DNA of 64,000 nucleotides from Campylorhamphus procurvoides (taxonomy: Eukaryota; Chordata; Aves; Passeriformes; Dendrocolaptidae): assembly GCA_013396655.1 (NCBI GenBank), contig WBMV01001243.1, positions 124,001-188,000 on the forward strand, in the 5' to 3' direction. The position numbers were made by a program, and so were the translations under genes. The notes under the pieces were generated by a model. It made no database searches. It saw only the letters and a list, made by a program, of their open reading frames with translations, and had not been told where the DNA came from. Position 1 is the stretch's first letter, and each line of letters begins with the position of its first letter. Positions 22,816 to 35,594 of this stretch are shown here, piece by piece.

Positions 22816-25687
22816 CCATTTCTGAAAGAGTTCTCTAGTGTGCTTGGAATCACCTTTAATGCCCAGAGCCGGTTACTACTGCCTCAACAACCACTAACAT
22901 TCATTTTATACACTGGTGTTTAATTAAATTAATGTATTTTAATGCACTGTATTTACAACTGTACTTTTGCTGCCAACATCCAGCTTTCTCTGCACTGGTC
23001 ATGAAAGAAGGAAACCTTACTTTCAACGCTTTAATGTGATAACAGGTTCAGGATGAACAAACTCCTAACATGCTGGGGATTACTCTGCTGATCATATTAA
23101 TCTTTAGGGGTTTTACACATTCCTGTCAAAACTACTCTTGATTACTTGACATTTGTCTAGAACTTGGCCACCTAACATCTCTGTTGCTATAGAAAGATCA
23201 AGAGGTACTGCTTCACTACTTTATCTTTTTTATCTCCTCAAAATCAGTATAAACTGCCATTTCCCACCAGATGAAATCACATTGTAAAGGTTTACATCAC
23301 AGTTTAAAGAAACTATAACTGTGAGGTGTTCATATCTCCGTATGTGAGTTGAAACATAATCATGCCACTATGCAGTTGATCACAACTAATGGGTGTAAAG
23401 CATAAGCACAAAGTTGGATTATTAACTGACATAAACCACCACTATTCTGTTTTCCCATCATCCCCATCCTACTCACCTCGATTCCAGAGAAGTCTGTAAA
23501 TTTCGGACTATAGCCTTAGAGGGTTGGAGCAGTGCAGACAGTGTATAGTGACCAGGCATATCACTTCTAGCAAGTGTTAGGTGACACTGCCCTCAGATGG
23601 TCAATATGGAGTAAATAAATACTTCCTAATTCTTAAAATGAACTTAAAGGCAGGGCTTAACAGTTGGCTATATACATTTCAAGTAATGCATTGCAAAGAA
23701 ATTTCTCCAATACCCTGGACTCTCGAAAAATGGTTTATTTTTTTGTCTACAGCCACCAGTAACCTCGAGTGAGAACGTTCTGGATTAGAAGAATTACAGA
23801 CTTGCCAGAAGAGTCAAGCTGAAGACAGGAAGCCCTATTGCTCTTTCAGCTTCTTGCTGGTTTTGCTGAATTCAGCCTAGCAAGGAGACCAATGCGCACT
23901 ACAGAATAAGACCTTCAGATGCAAAGAGAGAACAGGAAGGAAATTAAAAGTCTTGCTCCACATAAAACCTTTGTACCATAGCTAAATTTGTCTAGAAAGT
24001 TAACATTAGGGAAAATGTAATGGGCATTGCAAAAGTCCTCCATTAGCTGAAAGAATATGATACTAACATCAGATAGAGAACATAATTACATTTTTATGGC
24101 TTTTTTTATGGTCAAGGTATGACAGTTCCCTGCACACTGTGATATTGGGGATGCAGTAACAGATTATACCACAGCTCAACAAGAATGAGGGGCACTGGGG
24201 AAGTAGTTTAAATAGACAGGGCTACAGGAGAACATGTAGGTTCCTTTTAACAGAATAGGTATTTACATGTTTTCTGTGGAATCTATATTGTCATGTCATG
24301 CCAGAACAGTAATGCAGTCCTTTTGAGGTGCAGCAGCCCAGGTGTCTACCCTCTGGCTGTCTTGGCAGATACAGACTCAGGGTCAGGCTCCTGCAACCAC
24401 CCTGAGGAGTGCTGGCAGCACTGCCTGCAGGCAAAAGGAGGATACTCATCACTGCAGCTCAGTCACTAGCTATACTGTCAGGACAACTGCACCTGACCAC
24501 AGGATGAGCCATGACACTTCTCTTCCAGCTCCCAGCAGGTGAACTTGCTAGTCTCTGTGTCACCCCAACCCCTGCTCTCACCAGAGAGGATGTCCTTCCT
24601 CACCCTAACGGGGCTGAAATTATGTACTGGGCTGTGGGGTGAGGGGAGAGACACTGAGCCCAGGTCCCCAGGGACATCAGGGCTGTGAACACCCTCAGAG
24701 GACTTATGTGCTGTGATACATTTGGACCAAACATCTGAAGTGGCCGGTGTAGCCTAAGCAGAGACTCCAGGTGGTGATTCATCTGAGGTAACCAATGCTT
24801 ATGCTTCAAGATAGGAAGAGCTGTGTTCCTGAAGTCCCACTCGCCTCCTCTGGTGATGAGTGAGCCATGAGTGAGCCACACAGACAGGGGAATCTGCACT
24901 GGGTATCAACGTTTGGTAAACTGTAGACTGCTGAGAAGCTTCTGACTCTCTTTACTCAATGTAGGACAGTCTTAATTAGAAAGTTAATTCACGTTGCCAA
25001 AGATAGGGTCCAGAAACTCCTTCAGACAGGTAAAAATTCAGAAGGACTCTCCAGAAAACCTGGGGTTATAAATATGGAGTGGGAGAAGTCTGAAGTTGCC
25101 TCCTTAGTGGCAAAGTGACCCTTGCTACCTTCCTGCTTGTTTAGGCTAAGCCCAGAAGATGTCTTTGTCCAATCCTCTAAACCTCTGTGAAAGGTTTTAA
25201 TACAAACTCAAGGAAAACCAAGTTCTAAAATCCTTTTCATGTATCTCCTGAGAAACCAAGTAAATAAAATCTCATCTTCTGGTTAAGCAGATTAGTGGTG
25301 GTAAACATGACTGATGGCAGGAAAAACGTGGCTTTGTTGAATCGTCTGTATAAGGCCATTCCCATAATCAAAAGAAAACTAATTCTTTTCCACTAGATAA
25401 CAAGCTTAGCTAACTACTTATTTTACTGCTTCAGACAAAGGTTCTCTGAATTCAAAAATCAAAACTGCCAGAGATTTCAAAATGCTTGAACAGTATTGAG
25501 CAGAAAGTGCTTAGGGAAAAGGGAAAAAAGGAAAAAAAAAAGAAAAAAATCACCACAACCACATTTCTCCCTCTCTCTCTCTCTCTCTCTCTTTCTTTTT
25601 CCCAAAGAAATAAAGTAGGAAGGACACTTTTCCACTTGGACTTCCTTTATCACCCATGGTACAGTGTTCTGTCAGTTGGGGATTGAA
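22816..25687. other. Non-coding DNA
   Basis: No gene or interspersed repeat was recognised. A GC-richer patch at about 24310-24900 has short open frames on both strands without any domain. It also contains a small direct repeat ('atgagtgagcca' twice at about 24856-24879). The end is A-rich then CT-rich (25516-25592). Confidence 0.55.
25516..25592. repeat. A-rich tract followed by (CT)n microsatellite
   Basis: A-rich run at 25516-25549, a short spacer, then CT dinucleotides at 25571-25592. It lies about 100 bases from the left (3') edge of the minus-strand CR1 remnant and could mark the breakpoint where that element lost its 3' half. Confidence 0.9.
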
Positions 25688-25774
25688 CAGACTGACAGGT
25701 CTGTAGTTCCCCAGATCCTCCTTCTGACCCTTCTTGTGGATGGGCATCACACTGGCCAACCTCCAGTCATCTGG

Positions 25775-26891
25775 TACCTCCCCAGTGAACCAAGACTGAA
25801 GATACATGATGGAGAGCAGCTTGGTGAGCTCTTCCACTACCTCCCTCAGTACCCTTGGGTGAATCCCCCACCCCACATCATACATCTGAGTGGCACAGCA
25901 GGTCACTACCTACCTCCTCCTTGATTTCAGGGGGTCTGCTCTGCTCAAGGGACTGTTTGCCCTGACGGTATTTGGACTGAGGCAAAAAGGGCATTAGATA
26001 CCTCAGCCTTTTCCTCATCCTTGGTGACAATGATCCCCTCATGTCCAATAAAGGAAGGAGATTTTCTTTGGCCCTCCTGTTGTTGTTAATGTACTCATAA
26101 AAACATATTTTATCTTTCACAACAGAGGACAGATTGAGCTGAGTTTTCACCTTCCTAATTTTCTCTCTACATGATCCAACGTAGACATCCTTTTACCCTT
26201 CCTGATTTGCCTGCCCTTTTTCCAAAGGTCAAAAACTCTCTTTATTTCACAGAATTCCTGCAAAAGCTCCCAGTTCAGCCAGGCCAGCCTTCTTCCCCAA
26301 TGGTTTGTCTTCTGCCACACAGGGCTGACCTGNTACCTCCCCAGTGAACCAAGACTGAAGATACATGATGGAGAGCAGCTTGGTGAGCTCTTCCACTACC
26401 TCCCTCAGTACCCTTGGGTGAATCCCCCACCCCACATCATACATCTGAGTGGCACAGCAGGTCACTACCTACCTCCTCCTTGATTTCAGGGGGTCTGCTC
26501 TGCTCAAGGGACTGTTTGCCCTGACGGTATTTGGACTGAGGCAAAAAGGGCATTAGATACCTCAGCCTTTTCCTCATCCTTGGTGACAATGATCCCCTCA
26601 TGTCCAATAAAGGAAGGAGATTTTCTTTGGCCCTCCTGTTGTTGTTAATGTACTCATAAAAACATATTTTATCTTTCACAACAGAGGACAGATTGAGCTG
26701 AGTTTTCACCTTCCTAATTTTCTCTCTACATGATCCAACGTAGACATCCTTTTACCCTTCCTGATTTGCCTGCCCTTTTTCCAAAGGTCAAAAACTCTCT
26801 TTATTTCACAGAATTCCTGCAAAAGCTCCCAGTTCAGCCAGGCCAGCCTTCTTCCCCAATGGTTTGTCTTCTGCCACACAGGGCTGACCTG
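25775..26891. repeat. Perfect 558-bp direct repeat around a single N
   Basis: Copy 1 (25775-26332) and copy 2 (26334-26891) both begin 'tacctccccagtgaacc' and end 'cacacagggctgacctg'. By eye they are identical throughout, and the translated stretches inside both copies are identical. The N at 26333 is the only separator. Sequence to the left of copy 1 and to the right of copy 2 joins on to CR1 as expected. This pattern fits a false duplication at a contig join. Confidence 0.92.
26333..26333. other. Single ambiguous base (N), probable scaffold join
   Basis: One of only two N characters seen in the window. It sits exactly between the two identical 558-bp copies, so it marks an unresolved join rather than a biological variant. 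Confidence 0.95.
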
Positions 26892-29142
26892 CTCCTGTGC
26901 CTTTAAGATTTCCTTCTTAAAGCAGGTCCAGCCTTCCTGGACCCTTTTGTTATTAAGGCCTGCTTCCCAGGGGATTCTCTGAACCAGTGAACAAGCCAAA
27001 AATCTCTTTATTTACCAGAGTAAGTACAGCTTTCTGTACTGGCCATATGTGGATTTTCACTAGTTCCCCAGCTATCATTGTAGTGTGACTATGAAATGGG
27101 GAGCCATACTGTAGATGGTTTCTGCCTAGTAACTGATTCCCAGACATTTATGCAACCCAGAGACACCACTATTACTAATGACATTGTACCAGATCCATGG
27201 TTGTGAAGATCAAAGCAGAATCTGGCCTGTGTTAACTGCTTCTTAACAAATGTACTATTCCCAAAATTTGGAATAATGTATTACACTGACTCCAGTGAAT
27301 TTATTCCAGCTCTAACAAAGGCTAGGATCAGTGCTTAAGACTCCTTCCTCGCAAACTCTTTCAATTCTATTCAGAAAGCTATTATCCAATGTGTTAATAT
27401 TTTTTTTTCTTATCTTTTCTTACACTGATGAGAAATTAGAATGTTTTCTCACTCTCCTATTTTTTACAAGTTAACAGCCTGCAATATGGTTTTGTATAGA
27501 TAGAACACCCAATATATAGGCAGTAAATTATTCTGAAGCAAATGTTGAAATGTGGAAAGCTAGTGAAATATATCATGGTTTAGCTTGTAAATTAGTTGAA
27601 GCTCTTTTATTTAACCTGTGACAAAATTTGCTCTTTGTTGGACTGTGATTGAAGCATGGTTCTACAGCCCACAGGCTGATGTACTTGAAATGCAAACAGC
27701 ATCAATGGGGAAGGTATTGTGTTTTCCAGTATATCCGTTCATTTCTATAAGTTATCCTTCCACCTTATGCTAGTAAGGATTTTTTATTTTCTTTGTCTTT
27801 TTCTACTCAACTAAGATGTAGTAATGATGTGGGAAGGAAAATTTCTTGCATTTTGAAAAAGGGTCAGCTGGCAATTAAAAAAACGTGATAAAGATCCTGA
27901 TAAATATTTATTGAACAAGCTCTTTAAACCAAACCTGCACCAGTGCAATCTTTTCAGCTAGCAGGGGAGCTGGTATTGAATTTATGACTAATGATAGGTA
28001 GGTGAATGGGTAGATTAACAAACATGAGGAAAGAGTGAGGAAAGATAAAATAGTAGGTTGTTGCTTGGCTTGGTTAACACCAAACTGCTGACTAGCAAAA
28101 GTGATTGAATCACAGGTTGTACCTTCTGCTCAAGCCTTAAACAAGCAGACATCTTCACTGTGGCTCCTATATTAGTACATTCAAGGCTTCTGGGAGCAGT
28201 CTGCAGATTCCAAAATGTAAGGTGCTAACTAGATCTGCTGTAGGTAATACTCAAGAGCTCTCCTAGTGACTCCAAACTTGCTGTTCCCTCCTGCCATGGA
28301 TACAGTTTTAAAGCAATTTCCTAAATGCTTCTGCTAGGTACTGCAGTCAAGAGTGGCAGCTACAGGCAGCAGTAGCTGAAGTAGACACTTACCACCACAG
28401 GCTGTGTCTGAGCCAGATCGTGTAACCCATGCACACCTGTTTGAGAAGCCTTGCCCTGAAGTAAACTCATAACTTTTAACTAACCCTTTAATTTTTCATT
28501 ATATTCACAATGAAGACTGCTGTCAAAGTAGCTGCTCTCCCTAAGACTGTGCTGGGATATCCGATCCATTGATCTTCACTGAACATAAGTAGCACTGACA
28601 GAGAAGGACAGTCCTAAGCCAAGATCTTTCATGCTTCATGCTACCTCAGTGGGATCTTTCATCAAGATTTTTGCCCTTGACAAATGCAGAGTCTCAGCGA
28701 GGGCAAGGCAAGATGTCTTGGCAGATGAGAAGGCTGTCCAATGAGGGCTAAGATTTTGCATTCTTTTCTGACTAGGGAAGGAGGGCAGAGAAATCATCAA
28801 ATGTCTTGCTCACCCCCTTACCTTACTGCATCACCCAGAAAGTCTTTTTCCACATGAAAGCATAGCCTAGAGCCTGCCCTCAGACTGTTGTGGCATCCAA
28901 GGTTTTCCCTACACCTCAGAGCATAAAAAGAGTTATCTGTCGGGCTGTGCTCAGTAGAGCTTTACTGTTCTTGTAATTACCTTATTTTAGTGCCCTTGTG
29001 TCTGACAGTTTTAATTAGCCTTGTCAGAAATTTGTCCCAAGTGTCCAGAAACTGTTGCATGCTACGTCTCTGGAGCTGTACTCTTGATTTCAGTGCAGTG
29101 ACAATGTGCATTCTCTAACATAAGGACTTTGCAGGTTAGGGA

Positions 29143-29156
29143 TTTTTTTTTTTTTT
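29143..29156. repeat. Poly-T run
   Basis: Fourteen consecutive T bases flanked by 'ttaggga' and 'agggaagg'. No retrocopy or SINE body is seen on either side. Confidence 0.85.
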
Positions 29157-32100
29157 AGGGAAGGAATAAGGGCTTTTTCAGAATTTCAGGAGCCCTGGTA
29201 CCTGAGCAAACTAAGCAGTACTTCAGCAGCCATTTACCTAAAATGCAATTTTCAAAGAGAACGTCTCTATTTCAAAGCCACAAGCTCTAACTACAGAGCT
29301 AATGCCTGTAGTCTGATTCTTGAGACCAAGTAGAACACCACTAGCTCTCACTGGCTTGCAACATGAGACAGCATGCTGATGGGTAATGTAATATATATGA
29401 AAATGAGGAAATAAAATATATGGAAGGCTTCAGTGGTGGTACAAAGGGCAGGAAAATACCTTGTATAGTACATAATTTCACGGGAATTTCTGATTTTCAG
29501 GACATTGGTTCTAATATTACTGCAGTCATAATGTTTAATGTCTCCATAGTAGAATTTCAGCATTAAAAAAAAATAAAAATCTATGCTTCTAACAAGGAAA
29601 GTGTACCTCACTGCTTTTGACCATTCTGACTGTCAGGAGCTACATCTATCAGTGTCAGCAATAGACCCTCTAGGCTCCTGCACAGCAAGTACCTAGTAAG
29701 AAAACCTGTCATAAGCATGAGTCCTCTCCATACAAATTCACACTTAGGAACAATGTTACAGAAAACAAAAACATTTACAGTACATATTATTTTAAAATGC
29801 TGGCTCTATCCCCTCCTCTTGTTCTATTTAGCAACTGTGAAATTGTGATGTCTGCAGGAAGGGGACTGCTAGGTTTTTTTCCTTAAATGAGAGGCCAACT
29901 ACTTGGTAGTTCCATTCTTTTTATTTAGGACCACCTGTGCCTGTGCTGTCTCTTTTATGCAGTTCCTTATCTGGCCAGTATTAATTGATGTTGCTCTGTT
30001 GTGCTGAGGCTGGTGCTATACATCTTTTATAAAAAATTAAAATTTGATAGGGAGACACTTTGAAGAGATTCAGATTACACACTCATTCTGATTATAGTAT
30101 TTCCACCATTGTAAATGGCCTCTCTTTGGATAACTAGGCACTGTTATCTGCTCCAGGAAGGACGCCATTCCCACAGCCACCGTTTTAGCCAGTACAGAAC
30201 ATTACAAAGGTTTTGTGAGTCTGACAGGCTGAAGGAGTGCAAAACTGAAAGGCAGAAATAACTTTTCCTGAGGATTCCTGTGGATGTGTCTCCCCACTCC
30301 TCATGAATGCGTGAGGAGGCAGGTAGGAAATGTATGGATGGACATTTCAGCTCCACTAATAAACTGTTGGATTGGCAAAATCCAGTGTTTTTCTCCAAGT
30401 TCCAGTGCTCCCATGTGTTTACCTCTGACTGCTGCTATATATCAGCAGTTTAGGAGCATATATCCTGAGGCCAGGACTGATTCCGACACAGAAGATGCCT
30501 AGCAGAGCTACAGAGCTACTGCCAGACTGCTAGGGAAGCTCACACCTACTCTGACAAGCAGGTTGGTGGGACAGGCATCTCTGAGACTTCTCACTCAGTT
30601 TTCCTCTCTCTGGACTTGGGAACTGCCTTCGTATAAATAAAATTATCCTATTCAAAAGACAAAAGAAGATTAGCTTTGCTCTGCCCTGTGCTGCCAGACA
30701 ACAGATGCTGAGGAAATGAAGCAACAAGTCAGGATATGGCACAGGTGTCTCTAGATTACTCCTAGTTGTTCTGTGCTGGGAACACCCCTTAATATGAGGT
30801 AAACTTACTAGAAGAGCAGAGCTGACTGTAGTACCACTGCCACTACTGCCTAACACAGCACGCAGTATGGGCCCTGAAACACTACCAGACTGCTGGGTAG
30901 ATCCATCCCAAAAACTGCAGAAAAGACATATGTATCCTTCCCAGTCCCTATCCACCTGCCATCTCTTGTACTAAGGAAAACTTTTGTGTTCTTGCTCAAA
31001 TTTTTAAGCCGCTTTCCTGAGCTAGTTTTGAAAGTTTACATTTGACATAAACAGTTTCTACTTTGGTCATTGCCTGTAAAACCCTTTGCATAACTTGAGC
31101 CTGAGCAGGGACACCTTCTCCTAAGCAAATTCCAGGGATCCCTAGAGGCTCCCCCTGCTCATAACAAAACCAATGCTAAAAGCTCTTCCCTCCAATTTTG
31201 GGAGTTCTAAAATACAGAGAACAACTTTACCTGTTCAAAAAGCTAATGAAAAATCTATACCATTTTGAGTAAAATGCTTTTTTATCTGTTGGACTGAAGA
31301 AACAATGTCACAAGATGCAACAAATACTCAGATGCCAAAATATCCAAGGGAATGGCTTGTGTCACGCTTTTGCAATATGCTTTAAGCCATCTAACAGAAC
31401 ACAGAGTTCAACACAAAATATCTCTGTGTTTTGGCAGTATCACTATATATCATATTCAGCTTGAATTCACCTTCACCTAAAACAGAGAAGGCCTGGCAGC
31501 TACAGAAAGGAAGGCACTTAGGATCAGAGGCATTTCATGTTAGTGGCCATCAAGGATCTAAGTATCTTTAGTCTGAGATTCAAACTGTCAATATCAATTT
31601 TTGAAAGTAAAAATCCCAACCATCCTGCTGTAGCAGGTAAAGGAAAGACTCACAGGTTTATGCTGGGATTAATGACAGGTGTTTGGGTCCCCTGTCCAGA
31701 GCCTGACCATGCCCCATGCAGCCCCAGAGCCATAACAGGCTGCAGGAGGAAACCTCTGCAAAGCACCAACTCCTCAGACATAGAAGCCAGTCTCAGTCTT
31801 TCTTATCTCAAGGTCACTATTGTACCTGTTATCTCCAAATAATGAGAGGTGTGGATCTGTGCTGGAAAGGAGCTATGCAGAATTTTAGCCAATTAATTTC
31901 AGGATTGATTCTCTGTTCTGCCGGCATCCTCTACCACCAGCAGGGTTCTTCACTCCAATATAGTGCAATGCACACATCTCTGAAAAATGATGCTTTCAAG
32001 CTTGCCCTGTGGTGCAGTAAATTGGAAAGTGCTCTTAATAATAATAAGGATCAACATTGACTTTAATGGTCTTCAAACCCTTCACATAATTTCATTAGCT

Positions 32101-32756
32101 ACACAACACAGATGCAAGCAGGGGTGATATCATACTTTTTACTTTGCTCTGAAACCTGAGTCAGGCGCCAGAGATAGAACCCAATTTTATTGCTTGTAAT
32201 CAGATTAAAGTTTCTGGCAGCTGGTGATCGATAGGTGATTGCTAGAATAATCCAGAAATACAAAAGGTTCTTGTGAAGATACAGCTCAGACTGAGGCAAG
32301 AGGTTTGGGGCTGTGGATGCCATCAGAATGCCTATTAGCATGCTAATCATCATGAGCAACTTGTCATTTAATAGTATTCCTGTCAACGCAAGCACCAGAA
32401 GACAGTATGGTTTCAAGGCGCAGAGCAACCTGTTTTCACACTGGTAGTGACTCCCAGAACTCCCATTTTAGTTGCAAAGTCCATTGGCATAAATACCTCA
32501 TGCAGGTACCATACCACTTCACATGTGTGGAGTCCAAGTGTCTGTGTGTGCAAGTTCTCTCCTAAGCCAAACTCGTGTTGTCTTCCTCTGCTTGATATGG
32601 TGAGCACCACTGAAGGTACAGGTTTGTCAGCACCTCATCACAGACTGACATCATTTCCAAGAACAGAAAAAAATAGTGGTAACTTGTGATATCTGCAGGT
32701 GCAGAACAATGTAATGAACCTCTACCTGACCTTCCAGAACTCAGATGATATGGATT

Positions 32757-32813
32757 AAAAAAAAAATTAAAAAAAACAAACAAAAAACCCAAACAAACAA
32801 ACAAACAAAAACA
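32757..32813. repeat. A-rich / (AAAC)n simple repeat
   Basis: Runs of A followed by AAAC units. The sequence upstream ('gaactcagatgatatggatt') does not resemble a known SINE or gene tail, so I treat it as a simple repeat rather than a retrocopy tail. Confidence 0.85.
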
Positions 32814-33519
32814 CCAGGAAGAAGGGAAATGAGGATGCTAGACAAGTCCATGGCCATTGACTGCTTTAACAAGACTTTTTCAATAAGCTGATAAGATGCA
32901 ATTACCTCATCATCTGAATATTGCAGCAGTAAAATCAATGCTGCTTAAGGAGTCTGACAATCAGTTAGGCACTCTCTCGATATTTGTGACAGTCAAAGCA
33001 ATTCTGTATAAAACATTGACTGCACCACAATACTAGTCCCTTAATGAGTACTGAGAAAATTAACTTATTCCAGCTATGGAATTACAATAAAATCAGACTT
33101 CTGAATCTTCAGTTTTAGCTGGATAAAGGTGCTTTTTGTCTCAATGAGAGTTCTTCAGTGATATGATCAGTGTCAGGTAAGAGGCATTCACCCAAGATCC
33201 AGCACATATCTCCTAACAAGAAGGTAGGATCCAGAGCAAACCTCTGGCTATATATTGTTGTGTATTAACATCATAACATCATTCTCCAGAGCATAATGCT
33301 AGACAATCTGATTTTAGCTTTACCTTAATGTATCTGATTGGCAAATAGACCTGCAAACGTGTCACAAATAAAAATCAAGGTCACAAATACACAAATCATC
33401 AAAATTATCTAAGTCCCTAAAACATTTTGATTGTTACAAGAGGCAAGCATCTAGCTTCCTTTCAGCACCGCTGAATGTGCTGTTATTTATGTACATCACA
33501 GACGTCAAGCAGGGGAATA

Positions 33520-33672
33520 GATTGCTGTTAAAGGTTGTGGAATCTCCATCATTCAAGATTTGTTCAGAGCAGATTACACAAACATCTGACAGGAATAACC
33601 CAGGCATCATTGCTTCTGTGTTCCAGACAAGAAGTGGTCTGCACAACCTCTTGAGGCCCTCCAGCTCTACAA
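33520..33672 (+). mobile_element. Old CR1 LINE 3' UTR remnant
   Basis: 'ggttgtggaatctccatcat' followed by a CR1-like spacer and 'cctcttgaggccctccagct' corresponds to the last 150 or so bases of older CR1 subfamilies. It is much more diverged than the other CR1 copies here and the terminal repeat is not clear. The similarity is judged by eye. Confidence 0.6.
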
Positions 33673-35594
33673 AGAGCTCTAAAAGAGACCTGGATACTCA
33701 TTTCACAGCTTTCTGATTGTACAGGAATTCTGTCTGGGCTTTTATCAGATATTTAGATAGTAAATCAGGATTAATTTAGTCATAACAATCATACCTAAAA
33801 TAATATGGATCAATTTTATTTCTGGCATGATGTGACTTCCCTGGAATTATATAAAGGATTAATTTAGTTCAGCATTTGATAATTAATAATCAATCAATGT
33901 GTTACATTAATGTGCCTATTGAGTTATTCTACCATCATTTAAAACAGTAGCATCACTAATGAGACTATAAACTATAGAGATCCTCAAGTCACATTGGATT
34001 CATATTTTCATTATTTCTATCTAAGGCTAGTTTTCTGCTCATCCAGTTAATAAACACCAGGGTGATGCTGGCCCAGGAAACATGCATCTCTTAATTTTCA
34101 TTAAGATGTCATGGAGAAAGCTAGTAAAGACAGATGTGACTGTTCTCTATCACAGGGTCCTGCCACACAAAGAAAGCTTAAAGGTGTATTCTTGTTCAGA
34201 ACATGGTACACAGCTGCTTTATGCTTATTAGTTCTGAAATTATTTGAACTGTATCACATTTAGAAGCTAATTAGGATCTAGTTCTGGAAAATTCATCAGC
34301 TTCCGCTGAACTTCAAATACCCAAGTAGCTTTACGGGAAACAACAGCTAAACATAAACTCATACCTGAGCATTTCCAGGACAGATTACCATGGCTCCTCA
34401 AGTGTGATTGCAAAGACAAATCTTATCCCAGCTCTGTGACAAATTAACCAAGCTATACAAGCTTTTGCACTTGAATTGGGTTGTGAGCAAGTCTGAGGTC
34501 AGACAAAGGAGTCTGCACTGGAAGCTCCACTTTAGACTAGTCAAACAGCAGATCAGACCATTAAAGTGTTTTTCAATACTCAACTTCTTAAAAATCAAAC
34601 TTTAAGACTGTCAATGTGAGCTGGAATGCAGAAAAAGAAATACAATTTACTGAGGCAAGTAATTTTACTTTTCCTTTACTTTTCTTTACTTTTCCTCAGT
34701 AAAGTGGAATTTTGGGGGACGGTTTTAGAATTATATCATTTGGGGATGTTTTTGCTGTTATTTCTCTAGCAAAAATTAAGTAGACTTTGAAAGATGAAAA
34801 CAACACCTCAGTGCATCATACTATGTGCCAGACTGGCAATGTAGAGTCAGATTATAACTAACTGGGCACCAGACCTATTCTTCATTGACACTCATAAAGA
34901 ATAAATATTAAGAGATCAAGAATGCAGCAACAGTTAAGATGAAGAACAATCTGATCCCTGCTGCACAGGGTGATTCTTTAAATATTCAAAATATATCCCA
35001 GCTGTAATATCAGCCACACAAAATGAAGTATTCTCTTGGGTCCACTTAAGAAAGAAAAAAATTACCTCAGATAAAAATACAAATAAAAACAGAAATAAGA
35101 TGCTCCACAGGAATTTTTCCTTCCATTCCTCTTTTTCCATTCGCACCCCCTTTTCATGGCCTCAGCTGGTAATGAATCAGCAGCATGAGCTCTACTGACT
35201 GATATCAGGCATATAGGTAGACCCTAGAAGGAATCACATTTTCTTATTTTCCTTGCCCTGTCATAATTTCTGAGAGCAAGGCACAAGTTGCTTGTTTCCC
35301 TCAAGCCCCATCCCCAGAGATATTTCTCACTGGCATGAAGCAGCAGCAGGAAATTCCACCAAAGACCATGAAAATTCCTTTCTATTCCTTCTGTATGTTG
35401 CACCATAAGTCTACACAGAGTTTCAGAGACCACTAAAATAAGAGATAAACTGGCTTCTTCTAATATTTTCCATATTATTTCACAGATGCAGTAGTAACTG
35501 TATCCAGGGGAGGTGACACAGCCAAACATGCACTTCCCCAGCCCTGCTCCCAGCAGCAGAACAAGAAGATCTGAGGTAAGGCACTCCTCTTTGG
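33673..35594. other. Unique non-coding stretch, AT-rich
   Basis: 33725-33990 is extremely AT-rich with clustered TAAT/ATTA and 'aatcaatcaatg' motifs, and could be a conserved regulatory element. A pyrimidine tandem (34662-34698) is flanked by an inverted repeat (34646-34655 and 34694-34703). No gene was recognised. Confidence 0.5.
34646..34703. repeat. Inverted repeat around a pyrimidine tandem
   Basis: 'tttactgagg' (34646-34655) and its exact reverse complement 'cctcagtaaa' (34694-34703) enclose 38 bases dominated by repeated 'ctttactttt'-type units. A hairpin could form, but no function is apparent. Confidence 0.65.

Larger units (their letters stand above)
25688..26990 (-). mobile_element. 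CR1 LINE fragment, ORF2 linker and RT start, duplicated in assembly
   Basis: On the minus strand the order is: linker between endonuclease and reverse transcriptase (WTCFKKEILKAQEQVSPVW, then FYEYINNNRRAKENL), then the N-terminal RT region (GIHPRVLREVVEEL, GEVPDDWRLASVMPIHKKG, GNYRPVSL). These are well-known CR1 ORF2 stretches. The left part has open reading with few lesions, so the copy is not among the oldest. The endonuclease is missing at the 5' side, and the catalytic RT core and 3' UTR at the other. Positions 25775-26332 and 26334-26891 are the same 558 bases, separated by one N. The true element is therefore probably only about 740 bases long. The endonuclease fragment at 22.2 kb cannot be its missing part, because the order along the strand is reversed. 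Confidence 0.9.
26991..33519. other. Long unique non-coding stretch
   Basis: AT-rich DNA without a recognised gene or interspersed repeat. It includes a 14-T run at 29143-29156 and an (AAAC)n tract at 32757-32813. The 141-codon minus-strand frame at 30530-30955 and the overlapping frames near 31537-32060 have no domain. An acceptor-like 'ctgctatatatcag' at about 30447 precedes a short open stretch ending in TAG, too weak to call. Confidence 0.55.

Noticed and set aside
30284..30502. Possible exon after 'ctgctatatatcag' ending in TAG (FRSIYPEARTDSDTEDA)
   Set aside because: The acceptor is weak and the coding part is under 20 codons. Too little to support.
32757..32813. Retrocopy poly(A) tail
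   Set aside because: No gene-like or SINE-like body precedes it on either strand.
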